DNA of 64,000 nt from Pseudodonghicola flavimaris. Lineage in GTDB: Bacteria; Pseudomonadota; Alphaproteobacteria; Rhodobacterales; Rhodobacteraceae. Below, piece after piece: positions 1 through 8,633 of this stretch (positions are counted from its first letter, which is position 1; every line of letters begins with the position of its first letter). The notes below the pieces were generated by a model that was not told the origin of the DNA, ran no database searches, and saw nothing but the letters and a program-made list of their open reading frames with translations. Both the position numbers and the translations under genes were made by a program. The stretch covers positions 31,958 to 95,957 of the forward strand of contig NZ_JASNJD010000021.1 of NCBI RefSeq assembly GCF_030164425.1, written 5' to 3'.

Positions 1-345
1 GTTCGATCGGAAAGCGGTAGGTGAAGGTTTCGCCCGGCTTGATGCCGTTAAAGCTGATGCCCGGCACGCCGTCCTGCTGGAACGGCAGGATCAGGCCATG
101 CCAGTGGATCGACGTGCTTTCGCGCAGATTGTTCTTCACGCGGATGACGACGTCTTCGCCTTCCTGGAAGTGCAGGATGGTCGGGGTCTGGCTGCCATTG
201 TAGCCGATCCCGTTCTTCTTGAAGGTTCCGGTGTCGATCCGGACCTTGTCGACGGTGATGTCATAGGTGCCAGCCTGCGCGGGCAGGCCGAGGGCAAGCC
301 CCAGCACTACGGCGAGAGGCCGCAGGAAGTTCGTGTGTTTCATGT
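1..345 (-). CDS. copA: CopA-type multicopper oxidase, N-terminal part (cut by window edge)
   Basis: The first 115 codons of an exported multicopper oxidase run off the left edge. An ATG at 345 opens a signal peptide (hydrophobic core about residues 7-20, cleavage after AQA). The first cupredoxin domain follows. It carries the STSIHWHGLILP motif, whose HWH supplies type 2/type 3 copper ligands, and then QQDGVPGIS. CopA-family oxidases are periplasmic and bind or oxidise copper in copper resistance; that role is inferred from the family. The rest of the protein, with the other copper motifs, lies outside the window. It resembles none of the other oxidases here closely enough to be a simple duplicate. 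A small exported protein lies upstream at 524-877 on the same strand. Confidence 0.85.
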
Positions 346-523
346 GTTTTCCGTGAGCGCGGACCAAAAAGATGGCCTCGCAAAGAGGAGATCACTGCCG
401 AGCAGCGAAGGGAGGGAGAAGGATCAGCTGGGCCAAGGGTTCAAACCTGAAGAAGGCCGCAAATGATCGGATTGCCGGACGTAGCCGCTCGGGCACGCCG
501 CAATCAACGCCGTACAGGCGCGC

Positions 524-877
524 TCAGGCCAGAGGAGGCCGAAGGAAGGAAAGAAGAACGGACTGCAGAGCCATGCTCGGTTCGGCTGGATTCAGGTCCG
601 TGATCCGGAAATCTTTGTGCAGGTCGACAGCAGACGTATTTCCAGACTGATCTGTGCAAGCAACGCTGGCACAATGAAGCAGTCCCATTGGCTTGGGCTG
701 CTGCTCAGTCTCGAAGGCAGTGTCGACCACCTGATCCTGAAGAACGGATATTTCGTCACTATGCACATGCTGAGCCGCAGGCTCTGCACAATGTTCGGCC
801 ATCGGCATCACATGCGCAAATGCACTCGTCACAACGAGCTGCAATGCAACAAGAATGATGAAGACCCTACCGAGCAC
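524..877 (-). CDS. small exported His/Cys-containing protein at head of copper operon
   Basis: A 117-residue protein with an N-terminal signal peptide (about residues 1-21, ending SAFA) and a mature part with scattered His and Cys (AEHCAEPAAQHVH, LLHCASVACTDQ). The C-terminus is ...LSFLRPPLA. It lies 178 bases upstream of the copA-type oxidase on the same strand. Its architecture (signal peptide, a CxxxxC-like pair, a hydrophobic tail ending in R-P-P) recurs in three other small genes of this window, at 25069-25503, 37437-37790 and 60282-60626. Each of those is also at or near the start of a leftward copper gene group. It resembles the small DUF2946-like proteins often found with copper operons, but that family link is tentative. 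The function is unknown; a periplasmic copper-binding role is inference. Confidence 0.6.
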   Translation of the reverse strand: MLGRVFIILVALQLVVTSAFAHVMPMAEHCAEPAAQHVHSDEISVLQDQVVDTAFETEQQPKPMGLLHCASVACTDQSGNTSAVDLHKDFRITDLNPAEPSMALQSVLLSFLRPPLA

Positions 878-989
878 ACAGTTTCCTTTCGTCCATCGAC
901 GATAAACACCTGTCGGCGGTCGGTCGTCAAGTAGGAAGAAGCCCTCCAGTTGCTGGAAGCTAACGACTATGTGAAGTCGATACTTCGCT

Positions 990-2537
990 CTATCTAGAGC
1001 GGCTACCCTTGGTTAGATCCAAAATCTTGCGCTCAGGAACAACTCTCGCCTCTTTGGTGGTCGCTCCGTGTACTTGGGCCTCCTGCTCCTTGGTCACGTT
1101 GGCGAGCTTTTGGATTGGGATCTGCCTTCCGGCCTTCATCCCTTGGGATAGCAGCTTGGCGGCGTGGTCGCGGGCAGTCTCACGGTCCTTTTCCGAAACC
1201 CCTTCAGCCCGGAGCCGCGCGTCCATTTGGGCCAGAACGCTGGCCGGACCTTTGGCGGCATGATCCCCCGGTTCGTAGCGCTTGATGCGGTCTTCTAGCC
1301 GATCGGATTTGGTGTCCTGCTCGCGCTGCTTGTCGGCCATAGGTGTTTCCTCAGTGGTTGCCTTTGCCGCAGATTTTCCCTGTGACGCCCGTTGCGGCGG
1401 TGTTTCACGCTCGATGTCTTTGGCGTCCCAGAGGCGGCGGTGTCCCTGGCGTTCGACTTCCTCTCCCGTCTTCTGATCCCTGGTCTTGTAGGTCACGGGC
1501 TCGACGCCGGGAGAGAAGAAGGTCGCGCGGTCGCCGACTTTCAGGTCATGTTTTTCGAGCGCAGCAGGAAGGGTGACGCTCCAGATATGCTCTTCCTTGC
1601 CTGCCGTGTTGGTCAGGGCGACGAAGGGCACGGGGTCCGCCCCTTCGCGGTTGCGATAGGGAGTGGTGCCGATGTCGGTGATCTTGCCGGAGATGCCGTC
1701 AGAGTAGCTTTGGCGTGGCGCGGCATGCTGGTCTTCGCGGTCGGGCGTTTTGCCATTGGCGGAAATGGGCGCGCGGTCTGTCCGCTCGATGGCGCGTTCT
1801 CCGATCATCTGGGACCGGCGGTTGGCTTCTTCCTGGTCCTTTTCGGTGGGACGATAGCCCTGAACCTTCAGGCCCTGGGCAGTGCCTTCAACCCACATCT
1901 CGCGCCGAAACTCCTCCGGCCCTTTCGCCTTCAGGCCTTGCCAGCCGCGATGCGAGGCAAGCTCGATCATGTCCATTGCTGTCCCGCGATCCGCATTGCG
2001 GGTGCTGAGCTGGTCGCCCTTGTCGATGATCGCAGGCCGGGCGTCATCATAGGAACGGTAGAGGTCCTGCTGCCCCTTCGCCTTCGTGACGAGAAACCTG
2101 TCGTGGTAGCTGACGGGCAGATCAAAGCGATCCTGATCCGGCTTGCTCTTCGGCCTTTCGCTTGGCGAGATCGAGCCTTGGTCTTTGGGCTGCTTTTCCG
2201 GGCTGGCCTTCTCCGCGACCCGTTCATGATAGCCGGTCCAGAAGTCCATGTTGGTCTGCGTCATGCGGGAAGGGGCCGCGCCATCGCGGTTGAGGCCCGT
2301 GAGATCCTTGGGGACGCTGTCGAGCGTGGGCACGGACTTTTGGATGTCCCTCCCGATGGTGACCGTGTGGGCGACGGTGCGCGCGCCTTTATCCGTGGCC
2401 TCGATCACGCGCGGACGCTGGCTGGCCTCGGCATCCGCAAAGGCACGCCCTGCGGCGGCAGCCGAGGTGAAGCGCTCTTCCTTATCGTTATGCGCGTAGG
2501 AGAGCGTGAAGCTCGTGCTCTTGTCCGTCTCAGGCAT
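990..2537 (-). CDS. LPD7-type plasmid protein, last gene of the T4SS operon
   Basis: This 515-residue hydrophilic, charged protein follows virD4 and overlaps its stop by 8 bases. The ATG at 2537 is chosen over one at 2573 because AAGGAAA lies just upstream of it and the gene junction is tight. The region around residues 130-250 (RFDLPVSYHDRFLV, then DKGDQLSTRNADRGTAMDMIELA and WQGLKAKGPEEFRREMW) looks like the LPD7 domain often found in relaxases and other polyvalent mobile-element proteins. No relaxase HUH or Tyr motif is visible. The C-terminal third is charged and probably helical (DARLRAEGVSEKDRETARDH). The role is probably DNA processing in conjugation, by context only. It could be the separated tail of a relaxase. 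Confidence 0.7.
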   Translation of the reverse strand: MPETDKSTSFTLSYAHNDKEERFTSAAAAGRAFADAEASQRPRVIEATDKGARTVAHTVTIGRDIQKSVPTLDSVPKDLTGLNRDGAAPSRMTQTNMDFWTGYHERVAEKASPEKQPKDQGSISPSERPKSKPDQDRFDLPVSYHDRFLVTKAKGQQDLYRSYDDARPAIIDKGDQLSTRNADRGTAMDMIELASHRGWQGLKAKGPEEFRREMWVEGTAQGLKVQGYRPTEKDQEEANRRSQMIGERAIERTDRAPISANGKTPDREDQHAAPRQSYSDGISGKITDIGTTPYRNREGADPVPFVALTNTAGKEEHIWSVTLPAALEKHDLKVGDRATFFSPGVEPVTYKTRDQKTGEEVERQGHRRLWDAKDIERETPPQRASQGKSAAKATTEETPMADKQREQDTKSDRLEDRIKRYEPGDHAAKGPASVLAQMDARLRAEGVSEKDRETARDHAAKLLSQGMKAGRQIPIQKLANVTKEQEAQVHGATTKEARVVPERKILDLTKGSRSR

Positions 2538-4656
2538 TCCGTTTCCTTTCGGCTTTGGCGGGGGCGACGTCACAGCCGAGGGCGGCGAGGATGTCCGCCG
2601 CGCCCTTGCGTGTTCCGACCTGTCCGGCCTTGTTCAGCTCCTTGATTCTCGCCTGTGCCTTCTGCCCGCTCAGTGCCAGCCGGTCGAAGGAGATGCCGTC
2701 GGGGTTGGCGATCTCTTCGTCGGTCATCGGCACTTCGGCAGGTTCGCCATTGGCGACGTTCGCGGCCTGGAAGGCTTTCAGACCGGCCAGCTTGTCGAAG
2801 TTGGTTTGAAGGGTGGAGACGCTTTCGCGCAGCATCGCGTTCTCGTCTCTCAGGGAAGCCACAGCTTCAGCCAAGGCGTTGCGGTCGATCTTGGGAACCA
2901 CGGGCGGCGGCACCTTGGAGCGTTCGAGCAGCGCCGCTTCGGCATAGAACCTGATCTTCTTCGCCCGGATCGGTGGGTGTCCGGCGACGAAAACCAGCGC
3001 CTCGCTCTGGTCCATTTGCAGCAGTTCCTGCGGCAGCATGAGGGAGCGCTTCTGTTCGCTGTGGCTGACGGTCGTGCCCTTGCGGTTGGCAAGGTATTTG
3101 GACTTGGACTCGCTGCGGGCTTCTACGCCATGCGTGCCGAGCCGTTCTGACAGGTTGCGCGCCTCTTTCACCCCCTTCGGGGTGAAGACGATGCTGACGC
3201 CGGAGTTGTCCATGTAGGCATCGGCGCCGTCCTGGCCGTAGATGTCGGCCAGCTGCGCCGGGGTCTGGACGATGGTCAGCACCTTCATACCGTAGCCCGC
3301 GAAATAGCCGATGCCGCGCTTGAAGGCCGGAAGCTCCCCGACCGAGGCGAACTCGTCCATGCAGAGCAGGATCTTGTGTTTCAGGGCTGGATTATGCTCG
3401 GGCAGCTCCTGCATGTTCGCGTCGACGCAGGACTGGAAGAAGAGGTTCATCAGCGGCCCGAGGCGACCGAGGTTATTGGGCGTGATGCCGACATAGATCG
3501 TCATCCGTTTGCGGCGCAGATCGGCAAAGGCAAAATCCGACGCGGCAGTTGCCCGATCGAGCATCGGGTTGGCGAAGAGGCCGAGGTTGGCGGTGATCGT
3601 GGATTTCACGCTCTCGAAGGTATTCTCGCTCTTCGAGAGGAAGTCGTTGAGGGTTGAGACGGTCTGAAGCGACAGCGGACGCCCAGTGGCCTTCCTGACT
3701 TCGATCCGCTTTCGGAAGGTTTGAACGAAGTCCGGGGTCAGGGTGAGCTGGCGGTAGATTTCCCCCAGGGTGAAGGGCCGTTCCGGCGTCTCGGCCAAAT
3801 AGCCGCCGACGCCGACAAAGGCCGTCTGTGCCGCCCGGTCGAAGAACGGGTCTTTCGAGGCCACCGGAATGAACAGGTCGGCCAGTCGCTGAAGATCCTC
3901 GATCTGGTAATCGGTGCCGCGCCGGACCGTCGAGAGCGGGTTCCAACGATGCGTGCGACCGTCCGGATCGAGGGGATCGAACAGGAACACCTCCTGACCG
4001 CCGGCCTTGCGGAAGCCTGCGGTCAGGGTCCAGTTTTCCTTCTTGATGTCCAGGACCACGGCAGAGTCCGGCCAGTTGAGGAGGTTCGGGATCACCACGC
4101 CGACGCCCTTGCCGGAGCGGGTCGGGGCATAGAGCAGGACGTGTTCGTCGCCGCCATACACCAGCAGGTTCTTGTGCGTCAGATGCCCTGCCTTCTGGAT
4201 CTTGACCGCGCCGCCTTGCTCGACTGCGCGGCCCCATTTGTCGATCCGCTTGCCATAGTGACGGGAGGGCAGAGAGCCGGTGAAGCCCGCGATGAGGCCT
4301 GCCTTCGATCTCATGCCCGCCTGCCGGATGTCGCGGGCGCGTGCGAACTCGGCGCGGCCATGCACGTCCGGCTTCGGCTGCGCCTTAAGGATGGCGGCAG
4401 CGATGACGATGGTCGGCAGCAGCCCGGCATAGCCGGAGAGCTTGATCCATTTGACCGTCTCGGGATCGGTGTATCCGGCCAGCGCAGCCTGCGGCCAGAG
4501 CAACAGGTCGCGGGGCAGGTGGAGCGGAACCTTCAGCCCCCACTGCATGACATAGGCGGCGGTGATGAGCCCCCCGGCCACGGGGAACACGACCGCGGCC
4601 GAGATGGCGGCAGCCCGCGCGGGTGTGCCAAGGCGATGCCAGTTCTGGACGATCAT
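2530..4656 (-). CDS. virD4: type IV coupling protein VirD4/TraG
   Basis: A 708-residue inner-membrane ATPase that brings the relaxosome to the conjugation channel. Two N-terminal membrane segments (about residues 15-35 and 70-90) precede the cytoplasmic domain. Walker A reads YAPTRSGKGVGVV (about residue 175), with the partner motif VVLDIKKENW just after. Walker B is ILLCMDEFASVGEL (about residue 430). The VQTPAQLADIYG segment further on is typical of TraG/VirD4. The length is normal for the family. The start overlaps the virB11 stop as ATGA, so the two genes are translationally coupled. The C-terminal about 150 residues are a charged helical tail with little similarity to the core. Confidence 0.96.
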   Translation of the reverse strand: MIVQNWHRLGTPARAAAISAAVVFPVAGGLITAAYVMQWGLKVPLHLPRDLLLWPQAALAGYTDPETVKWIKLSGYAGLLPTIVIAAAILKAQPKPDVHGRAEFARARDIRQAGMRSKAGLIAGFTGSLPSRHYGKRIDKWGRAVEQGGAVKIQKAGHLTHKNLLVYGGDEHVLLYAPTRSGKGVGVVIPNLLNWPDSAVVLDIKKENWTLTAGFRKAGGQEVFLFDPLDPDGRTHRWNPLSTVRRGTDYQIEDLQRLADLFIPVASKDPFFDRAAQTAFVGVGGYLAETPERPFTLGEIYRQLTLTPDFVQTFRKRIEVRKATGRPLSLQTVSTLNDFLSKSENTFESVKSTITANLGLFANPMLDRATAASDFAFADLRRKRMTIYVGITPNNLGRLGPLMNLFFQSCVDANMQELPEHNPALKHKILLCMDEFASVGELPAFKRGIGYFAGYGMKVLTIVQTPAQLADIYGQDGADAYMDNSGVSIVFTPKGVKEARNLSERLGTHGVEARSESKSKYLANRKGTTVSHSEQKRSLMLPQELLQMDQSEALVFVAGHPPIRAKKIRFYAEAALLERSKVPPPVVPKIDRNALAEAVASLRDENAMLRESVSTLQTNFDKLAGLKAFQAANVANGEPAEVPMTDEEIANPDGISFDRLALSGQKAQARIKELNKAGQVGTRKGAADILAALGCDVAPAKAERKRNA

Positions 4657-5690
4657 GTGGCACCCCCCAGCTTTCTGTGGGGATCGAAATAGACCTCGGT
4701 GACCCTGCGCCCGGCGGCGGTCTTCTTTATCTGCACGACCACGTCGACCATCTGGTAAAGCATGTCCTTGATCTCGTCGCGCTTGAGGTCGCGCCCGGCC
4801 TCGCTCTCCTTCACCAGAAGGGCCAGTTGCTCGAAGGCGAGCGCGGCGGAGTCGGCGTGGATGGTGGTGATTGACCCACCATGTCCGGTGTTGACGTTGC
4901 GCAGGTAGTAGAAGGCCGAGGCGTCGCGAAGCTCCTGCAGGAAGATGCGGTCGGGCCGCATCCGGAGCGCGCTTTCCAGCAGGTCGCGGGGCGTGACCTT
5001 GGCCTCGCCCTGACCGCCCTTGGAATAGATCATCCGCACCACATTGGGCTGCGGAAGCTCCAGCTCGACGGTGTCCTCGATGGTGATCAGCCGCTCGCTG
5101 GTCGGGATCAGTGGGATCAGCGCCTTCGAGAAGGTCGTCTTCCCCGAGCCGGTGGAGCCCGAAACCAGGATATTCTTCTTCGCCAGAACGGCGGCCCTCA
5201 GGAAGGTCTTCCAGTCGCCGCTGCGGTGATGGTCGAGGAGGGCTTCATCCTCGCCAGACAAGGCAGAAGGGGCGTTGGTGACGCCCTCGAACATGCCCTG
5301 ACCCAGAAGCTCATCGAGCGTGAAGGTCCGCTGCGCCGGTTTGCGGATGGTGATGCTGACCGTACCCGCCGGGACAGCAGGCGGCAGCACGATCTGGATG
5401 CGCTCGCCCTGCGGCAGGGAGCCTGAGAGGAGCGGCGTCGTCTCGTTGACCTTCTGCCGGGAGAAAGTCCCCACGGTCGCGACGAGGCCGGTCAGGAAGG
5501 CATAAGTCAGGTCGGGTAGTTCGACCCGTTCCCATGTCCCGTGGGCATATTCGACGAAGACCTCGCCGGGGCGGTTGATGCAGATTTCTAGAACGTCGTG
5601 GCGTTTGAGGAAGGGCGACAGCGGGGCCATGTGAGAAGCCAGAGCCGGGGGCACGGGCCTGTCTTGCGGCAGGATGGGCATCTCCATCAT
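4653..5690 (-). CDS. virB11: T4SS hexameric ATPase VirB11
   Basis: A 345-residue traffic ATPase at the cytoplasmic face of the VirB channel. An N-terminal domain (DVLEICINRPGEVFVE, residues 30-50) precedes the RecA-like domain with Walker A VSGSTGSGKTTFSKAL (about residue 180), an Asp box (LITIEDTVELELPQPN), Walker B-like RPDRIFLQELRDASA and the His box GHGGSITTIHADSA. All expected motifs are intact and the length is normal. It overlaps virB10 upstream (ATGA at 5687-5690) and virD4 downstream. It is known to power pilus biogenesis and substrate transfer with VirB4 and VirD4. Confidence 0.96.
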   Translation of the reverse strand: MMEMPILPQDRPVPPALASHMAPLSPFLKRHDVLEICINRPGEVFVEYAHGTWERVELPDLTYAFLTGLVATVGTFSRQKVNETTPLLSGSLPQGERIQIVLPPAVPAGTVSITIRKPAQRTFTLDELLGQGMFEGVTNAPSALSGEDEALLDHHRSGDWKTFLRAAVLAKKNILVSGSTGSGKTTFSKALIPLIPTSERLITIEDTVELELPQPNVVRMIYSKGGQGEAKVTPRDLLESALRMRPDRIFLQELRDASAFYYLRNVNTGHGGSITTIHADSAALAFEQLALLVKESEAGRDLKRDEIKDMLYQMVDVVVQIKKTAAGRRVTEVYFDPHRKLGGAT

Positions 5691-6853
5691 TTCAGCCGGT
5701 AGACGCCGGAGAAATCGAGATCGCGGGCCACCATGACCGATACCTCTTCGCCCTGGTTCTTCCGCAGGATCACGGGCACGTCAATGGTGTTTTCCAGCTC
5801 CGTCTGGGCGAGGCTGCGCGCCGCCGCGCGGGAGTTTTCATAGGTGTCATCATCGCCATCGCCGGATGTGGTGGCGACGATCAGCGCATCGTCGATGATC
5901 GACAGCATCATCGTGCCGCCGAAGCGGGTCCAAAACTGGGTGTCGATGTCGCCATCAAAGCCGGTACGACCAAGGGCATCGGCACCGGGCGAGCCCAGGT
6001 TTACGATCACGCCGTTCGGTGTTTCGGCGCGGGTCCAGATCACGAAGAGGCGCTTGCGGCGCCGCTGCATCCCGCCCTTGTACTCGCCGACGATACGGGT
6101 GCCGCGATCCAGCAGGATCACCGCGCCCGTGGTCGAATAGACATCATCGGTCACGGTGCAGCGGACCATGCCGGGGGCCGTGGAATCCATCGCCGTGTCG
6201 AGTGAGCAGGGGATCGTCGTGCCCTGTGTCACCGTCAGGTTGGGATGGGCGAGGACGGTGGCCTTTTCCGATTGCCGATCACTGGTGACAAGCTCGGCCG
6301 CCAGTCCCGTCAGCTTGCCGCCCGCGCCCTCGGCAGAGCCGCCAAAGAGATTGGCCCCCGCTTCGGTGCCCGCCTGAGCCTCTGATCCGGCAAGCCCCGT
6401 CAAGTTTCCCTGATAGGCCATGACGGGCGCGCGCTTCGAGGACTCGTAAAGCTGTTCGGCCTCGCTCGGCTCGGACGGAGCCAGCTGTTCTTCCCGGCGC
6501 ACGCGCTCGATCGGGCCGACCGGCGCTTCGGGTTCGGGGTCCGCCACTTCTGGCTGGGCTTGCTGCTCCTGCTCTCGAGGCAGTTCCGCAGGCTCGAAGT
6601 TCTGCCCGGGCCGGATCGTGGTCTGCTGGCGCTCGGTTTCCTGGGGCGGCGCAGGCTCTTCGTCGGAGGGCCATTGGAGGAAGGCCATCGTGCCAAGAAA
6701 GACCAGGCCAGCGGCCACGAGGAATTTCTTGTTCTTCTCGTTCAGCCCGGGGGATTTTGCGCTGGTGATCGAGGAGATGCCGCGCTCGCCCTCGATGCCG
6801 TTGTTCATGGGTTCAGGTGCGCCGTCCTGCGGTGCTTGCTCTTCAGTCGTCAT
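5687..6853 (-). CDS. virB10: T4SS core-complex protein VirB10
   Basis: A TrbI/VirB10-family protein of about 388 residues spanning inner and outer membranes. It has a cytoplasmic N-terminus, one membrane segment (FLVAAGLVFLGTMAFLQW, near residue 50) and a Pro/Glu-rich periplasmic linker (about residues 60-125). The beta-barrel domain carries IPCSLDTAMDSTAPGMVRC, IVGEYKGG and PNGVIVNLGSPGADALGRTG. This is the usual architecture. The start is either the ATG at 6853 or a GTG at 6859 that overlaps the virB9 stop. The C-terminus couples to virB11 by a four-base overlap. Confidence 0.95.
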   Translation of the reverse strand: MTTEEQAPQDGAPEPMNNGIEGERGISSITSAKSPGLNEKNKKFLVAAGLVFLGTMAFLQWPSDEEPAPPQETERQQTTIRPGQNFEPAELPREQEQQAQPEVADPEPEAPVGPIERVRREEQLAPSEPSEAEQLYESSKRAPVMAYQGNLTGLAGSEAQAGTEAGANLFGGSAEGAGGKLTGLAAELVTSDRQSEKATVLAHPNLTVTQGTTIPCSLDTAMDSTAPGMVRCTVTDDVYSTTGAVILLDRGTRIVGEYKGGMQRRRKRLFVIWTRAETPNGVIVNLGSPGADALGRTGFDGDIDTQFWTRFGGTMMLSIIDDALIVATTSGDGDDDTYENSRAAARSLAQTELENTIDVPVILRKNQGEEVSVMVARDLDFSGVYRLK

Positions 6854-6855
6854 GA

Positions 6856-7707
6856 TCACTGTCCGATGATTTCGCGCTGCACGGAGCGGCTGGTGGTGCC
6901 GGTGCCGGTGTAGCCACCAGACGAAGATCCCAGCCCCATGTTGTAGATTGCGGTGACCTGGTTCCCGAGGCGCAGGCGCATTTCGGGGGCCACGTCATGC
7001 ACAATGATCTGGTTCTTGCGGACGGTGGTGTTCGCCATGCGCTCGGTGCCGGTGCTGTCCACCACAAAGACCGAGGGCATCCGGTTCATCCGCGAGAAGG
7101 ACAGAACTGTCATTTCCCCGTTGTCGTAGGCCTGCGACGGCTGGAGGTCATGCGACCCGGCGACCAGATAGCGCCAGTTCTTCGAGCCGGAGGTTGCCAC
7201 GGATTCCGCCAGCCTTGCCTTGGCGGCCTCTTCCTGCGCCCGCGCTTTCTGGTCTGCGGCTTCGGCGCGACGGCGGTTGGCCTCGTCGGTCGGATAGGCA
7301 AACCTGATCTGGAAATAGACATCCTTGGAGTTGTTGGTGATCGCGCCGTCCCGGACGATCAGCTCGAAGGAATAGGTCCGGGTGGTGCCATCCTCGCGCA
7401 TGGTCGCGATCTGGAGGTTGGTAGGCGGGTTGGCCTCGCGCGGCTTGAGGTAGAGAATATTGCCGCGCGGTACGATCTCCCAGGCGACGGTGTCACCGCT
7501 GCCCACGTCGATGATTTCTTCGGTCTGGGAGAAGACGACCTGTACGGAGGTTCGCAGGGTGCCGACGACACGGACCACGTCCCATTCGTTGTAGCTGACA
7601 GAGCGGACGCGGCTGTCGGAACGCGACGGGTTCGGAATGTCGAGCGCTAAGGCAGGCGCGGCGGCGCTGAGCGCCAGACAGGTGATGAGGGCTGTACGCA
7701 GGATCAT
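6856..7707 (-). CDS. virB9: T4SS outer-membrane core protein VirB9
   Basis: A 283-residue exported protein with a clear signal peptide (residues 1-22, ending APALA). The CagX/VirB9 domain carries YNEWDVVRVVGTLRTSVQV in the N-terminal half and the conserved C-terminal pattern NWRYLVAGSHDLQPSQAYDNG, with VFVVDSTGTERMANTTVRKNQIIVHDV after it. A run of Arg/Ala-rich helix (about residues 140-165) links the two halves. It forms the outer-membrane core with VirB7 and VirB10. It overlaps virB8 by four bases at its start. Confidence 0.94.
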   Translation of the reverse strand: MILRTALITCLALSAAAPALALDIPNPSRSDSRVRSVSYNEWDVVRVVGTLRTSVQVVFSQTEEIIDVGSGDTVAWEIVPRGNILYLKPREANPPTNLQIATMREDGTTRTYSFELIVRDGAITNNSKDVYFQIRFAYPTDEANRRRAEAADQKARAQEEAAKARLAESVATSGSKNWRYLVAGSHDLQPSQAYDNGEMTVLSFSRMNRMPSVFVVDSTGTERMANTTVRKNQIIVHDVAPEMRLRLGNQVTAIYNMGLGSSSGGYTGTGTTSRSVQREIIGQ

Positions 7708-8390
7708 TCCGTCACCTCCGGGTCGGCCCGATAGGTGCTGACGATGAAGCCCAGGGGGTTGATCGTACGATCCTCGGTGCTGATCTCCGCATCGGCGTCG
7801 AAATCGAAGCCGATGGTCGAGACCCAGAGGCTTTGCGTCGTCAGATTTTCCCGCTCGTTGCTCTCGGTCTTGTAGAACCGGACCTGTGCCAGTCCGTCGT
7901 TCAGGAAGGAGATCGAGCGGATCTTGATCTCGGCCTTGGTGTCGGTGCCATAGGCGTATTGCGGGCTCTTGGGGTTAGAGCCGTTGTAATAGGTCGAGAA
8001 GCGTGCCTGTTCCTCGGGCGAGGACATCAGCGTCACCTCGTGGAAGATCGCTTCCCGTTCGGCATAGGTGTAGCCTTCGCGCTCGCGGACATAACGGGCG
8101 AGGAAATAGCGGGTGACGGCCTCGTCATAGGTGGTTTCGCCGTCACTCAGCCGGGTCATGACCTCGGGCACACCGCTGGCTTGATCGACCCGGATGACGA
8201 AGGGCACCACTTCCTTGAGCGGAGCCATGAAGCCGACAGCGGCGACGCTGGTCAGCGCCATGACGCTGGCGGCCCCGGCGATGATCCAGGCCGTCCGCTT
8301 GGAGCGTTCGGCGGCGAGGCGGCTGTCATAATCGAAGCTGCGGGCCTCCTTCAGATAGGCGGCAAGGTCCTTATCCTGCGATACCGTCAT
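7704..8390 (-). CDS. virB8: T4SS inner-membrane protein VirB8
   Basis: A 228-residue bitopic protein with a short cytoplasmic N-terminus, one membrane helix (AWIIAGAASVMALTSVAAVGFM, about residues 30-50) and a periplasmic NTF2-like domain. That domain includes PFVIRVDQASGVPEVMTRL, an ARYVREREGYTY segment and the STYYNGSNPKSPQ loop. These match the VirB8 family in order and length. It nucleates the inner-membrane complex and contacts VirB9/VirB10. Its start overlaps the stop of the small lipoprotein gene upstream. Confidence 0.94.
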   Translation of the reverse strand: MTVSQDKDLAAYLKEARSFDYDSRLAAERSKRTAWIIAGAASVMALTSVAAVGFMAPLKEVVPFVIRVDQASGVPEVMTRLSDGETTYDEAVTRYFLARYVREREGYTYAEREAIFHEVTLMSSPEEQARFSTYYNGSNPKSPQYAYGTDTKAEIKIRSISFLNDGLAQVRFYKTESNERENLTTQSLWVSTIGFDFDADAEISTEDRTINPLGFIVSTYRADPEVTE

Positions 8391-8587
8391 GCGTCGTCTC
8401 CCTCCCGCGTGTCCGCGATTTGGGGCGTGACGCCGATTTCCTTCTGCTTATCGAGGACGGCGGCCTGATAATCCCATTTGGTCGGGTTCAGAGGGCGGAC
8501 GACCGAGCCTTTCACATCCGGCAGCGGCGTCGTCGTGGCGCAGGCCGAAATGCTGAGGACGGCCATCAGGAGGACAAGTTTCTTCAT
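8387..8587 (-). CDS. virB7: VirB7-type lipoprotein
   Basis: A 66-residue lipoprotein. Its signal peptide ends in a good lipobox, LSISAC, with the lipidated Cys at about residue 19. The ATG at 8587 starts a typical lipoprotein signal (MKKLVLLMAVL), so longer readings in this frame are discarded. The mature part contains RPLNPTKWDY near residue 35. Position between virB6 and virB8 and size fit VirB7, which stabilises VirB9 at the outer membrane. Sequence similarity in VirB7 proteins is low, so the name rests mainly on position and lipobox. Confidence 0.85.
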   Translation of the reverse strand: MKKLVLLMAVLSISACATTTPLPDVKGSVVRPLNPTKWDYQAAVLDKQKEIGVTPQIADTREGDDA

Positions 8588-8633
8588 CGCGTAACCTTGG
8601 AGTCTAATCGTGGAAGAGGTGGATTTGTCCGCC

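Noticed and set aside
3721..4692. 323-residue plus-strand frame opposite virD4
   Set aside because: It is a shadow of the virD4 coding strand with no recognisable domain.
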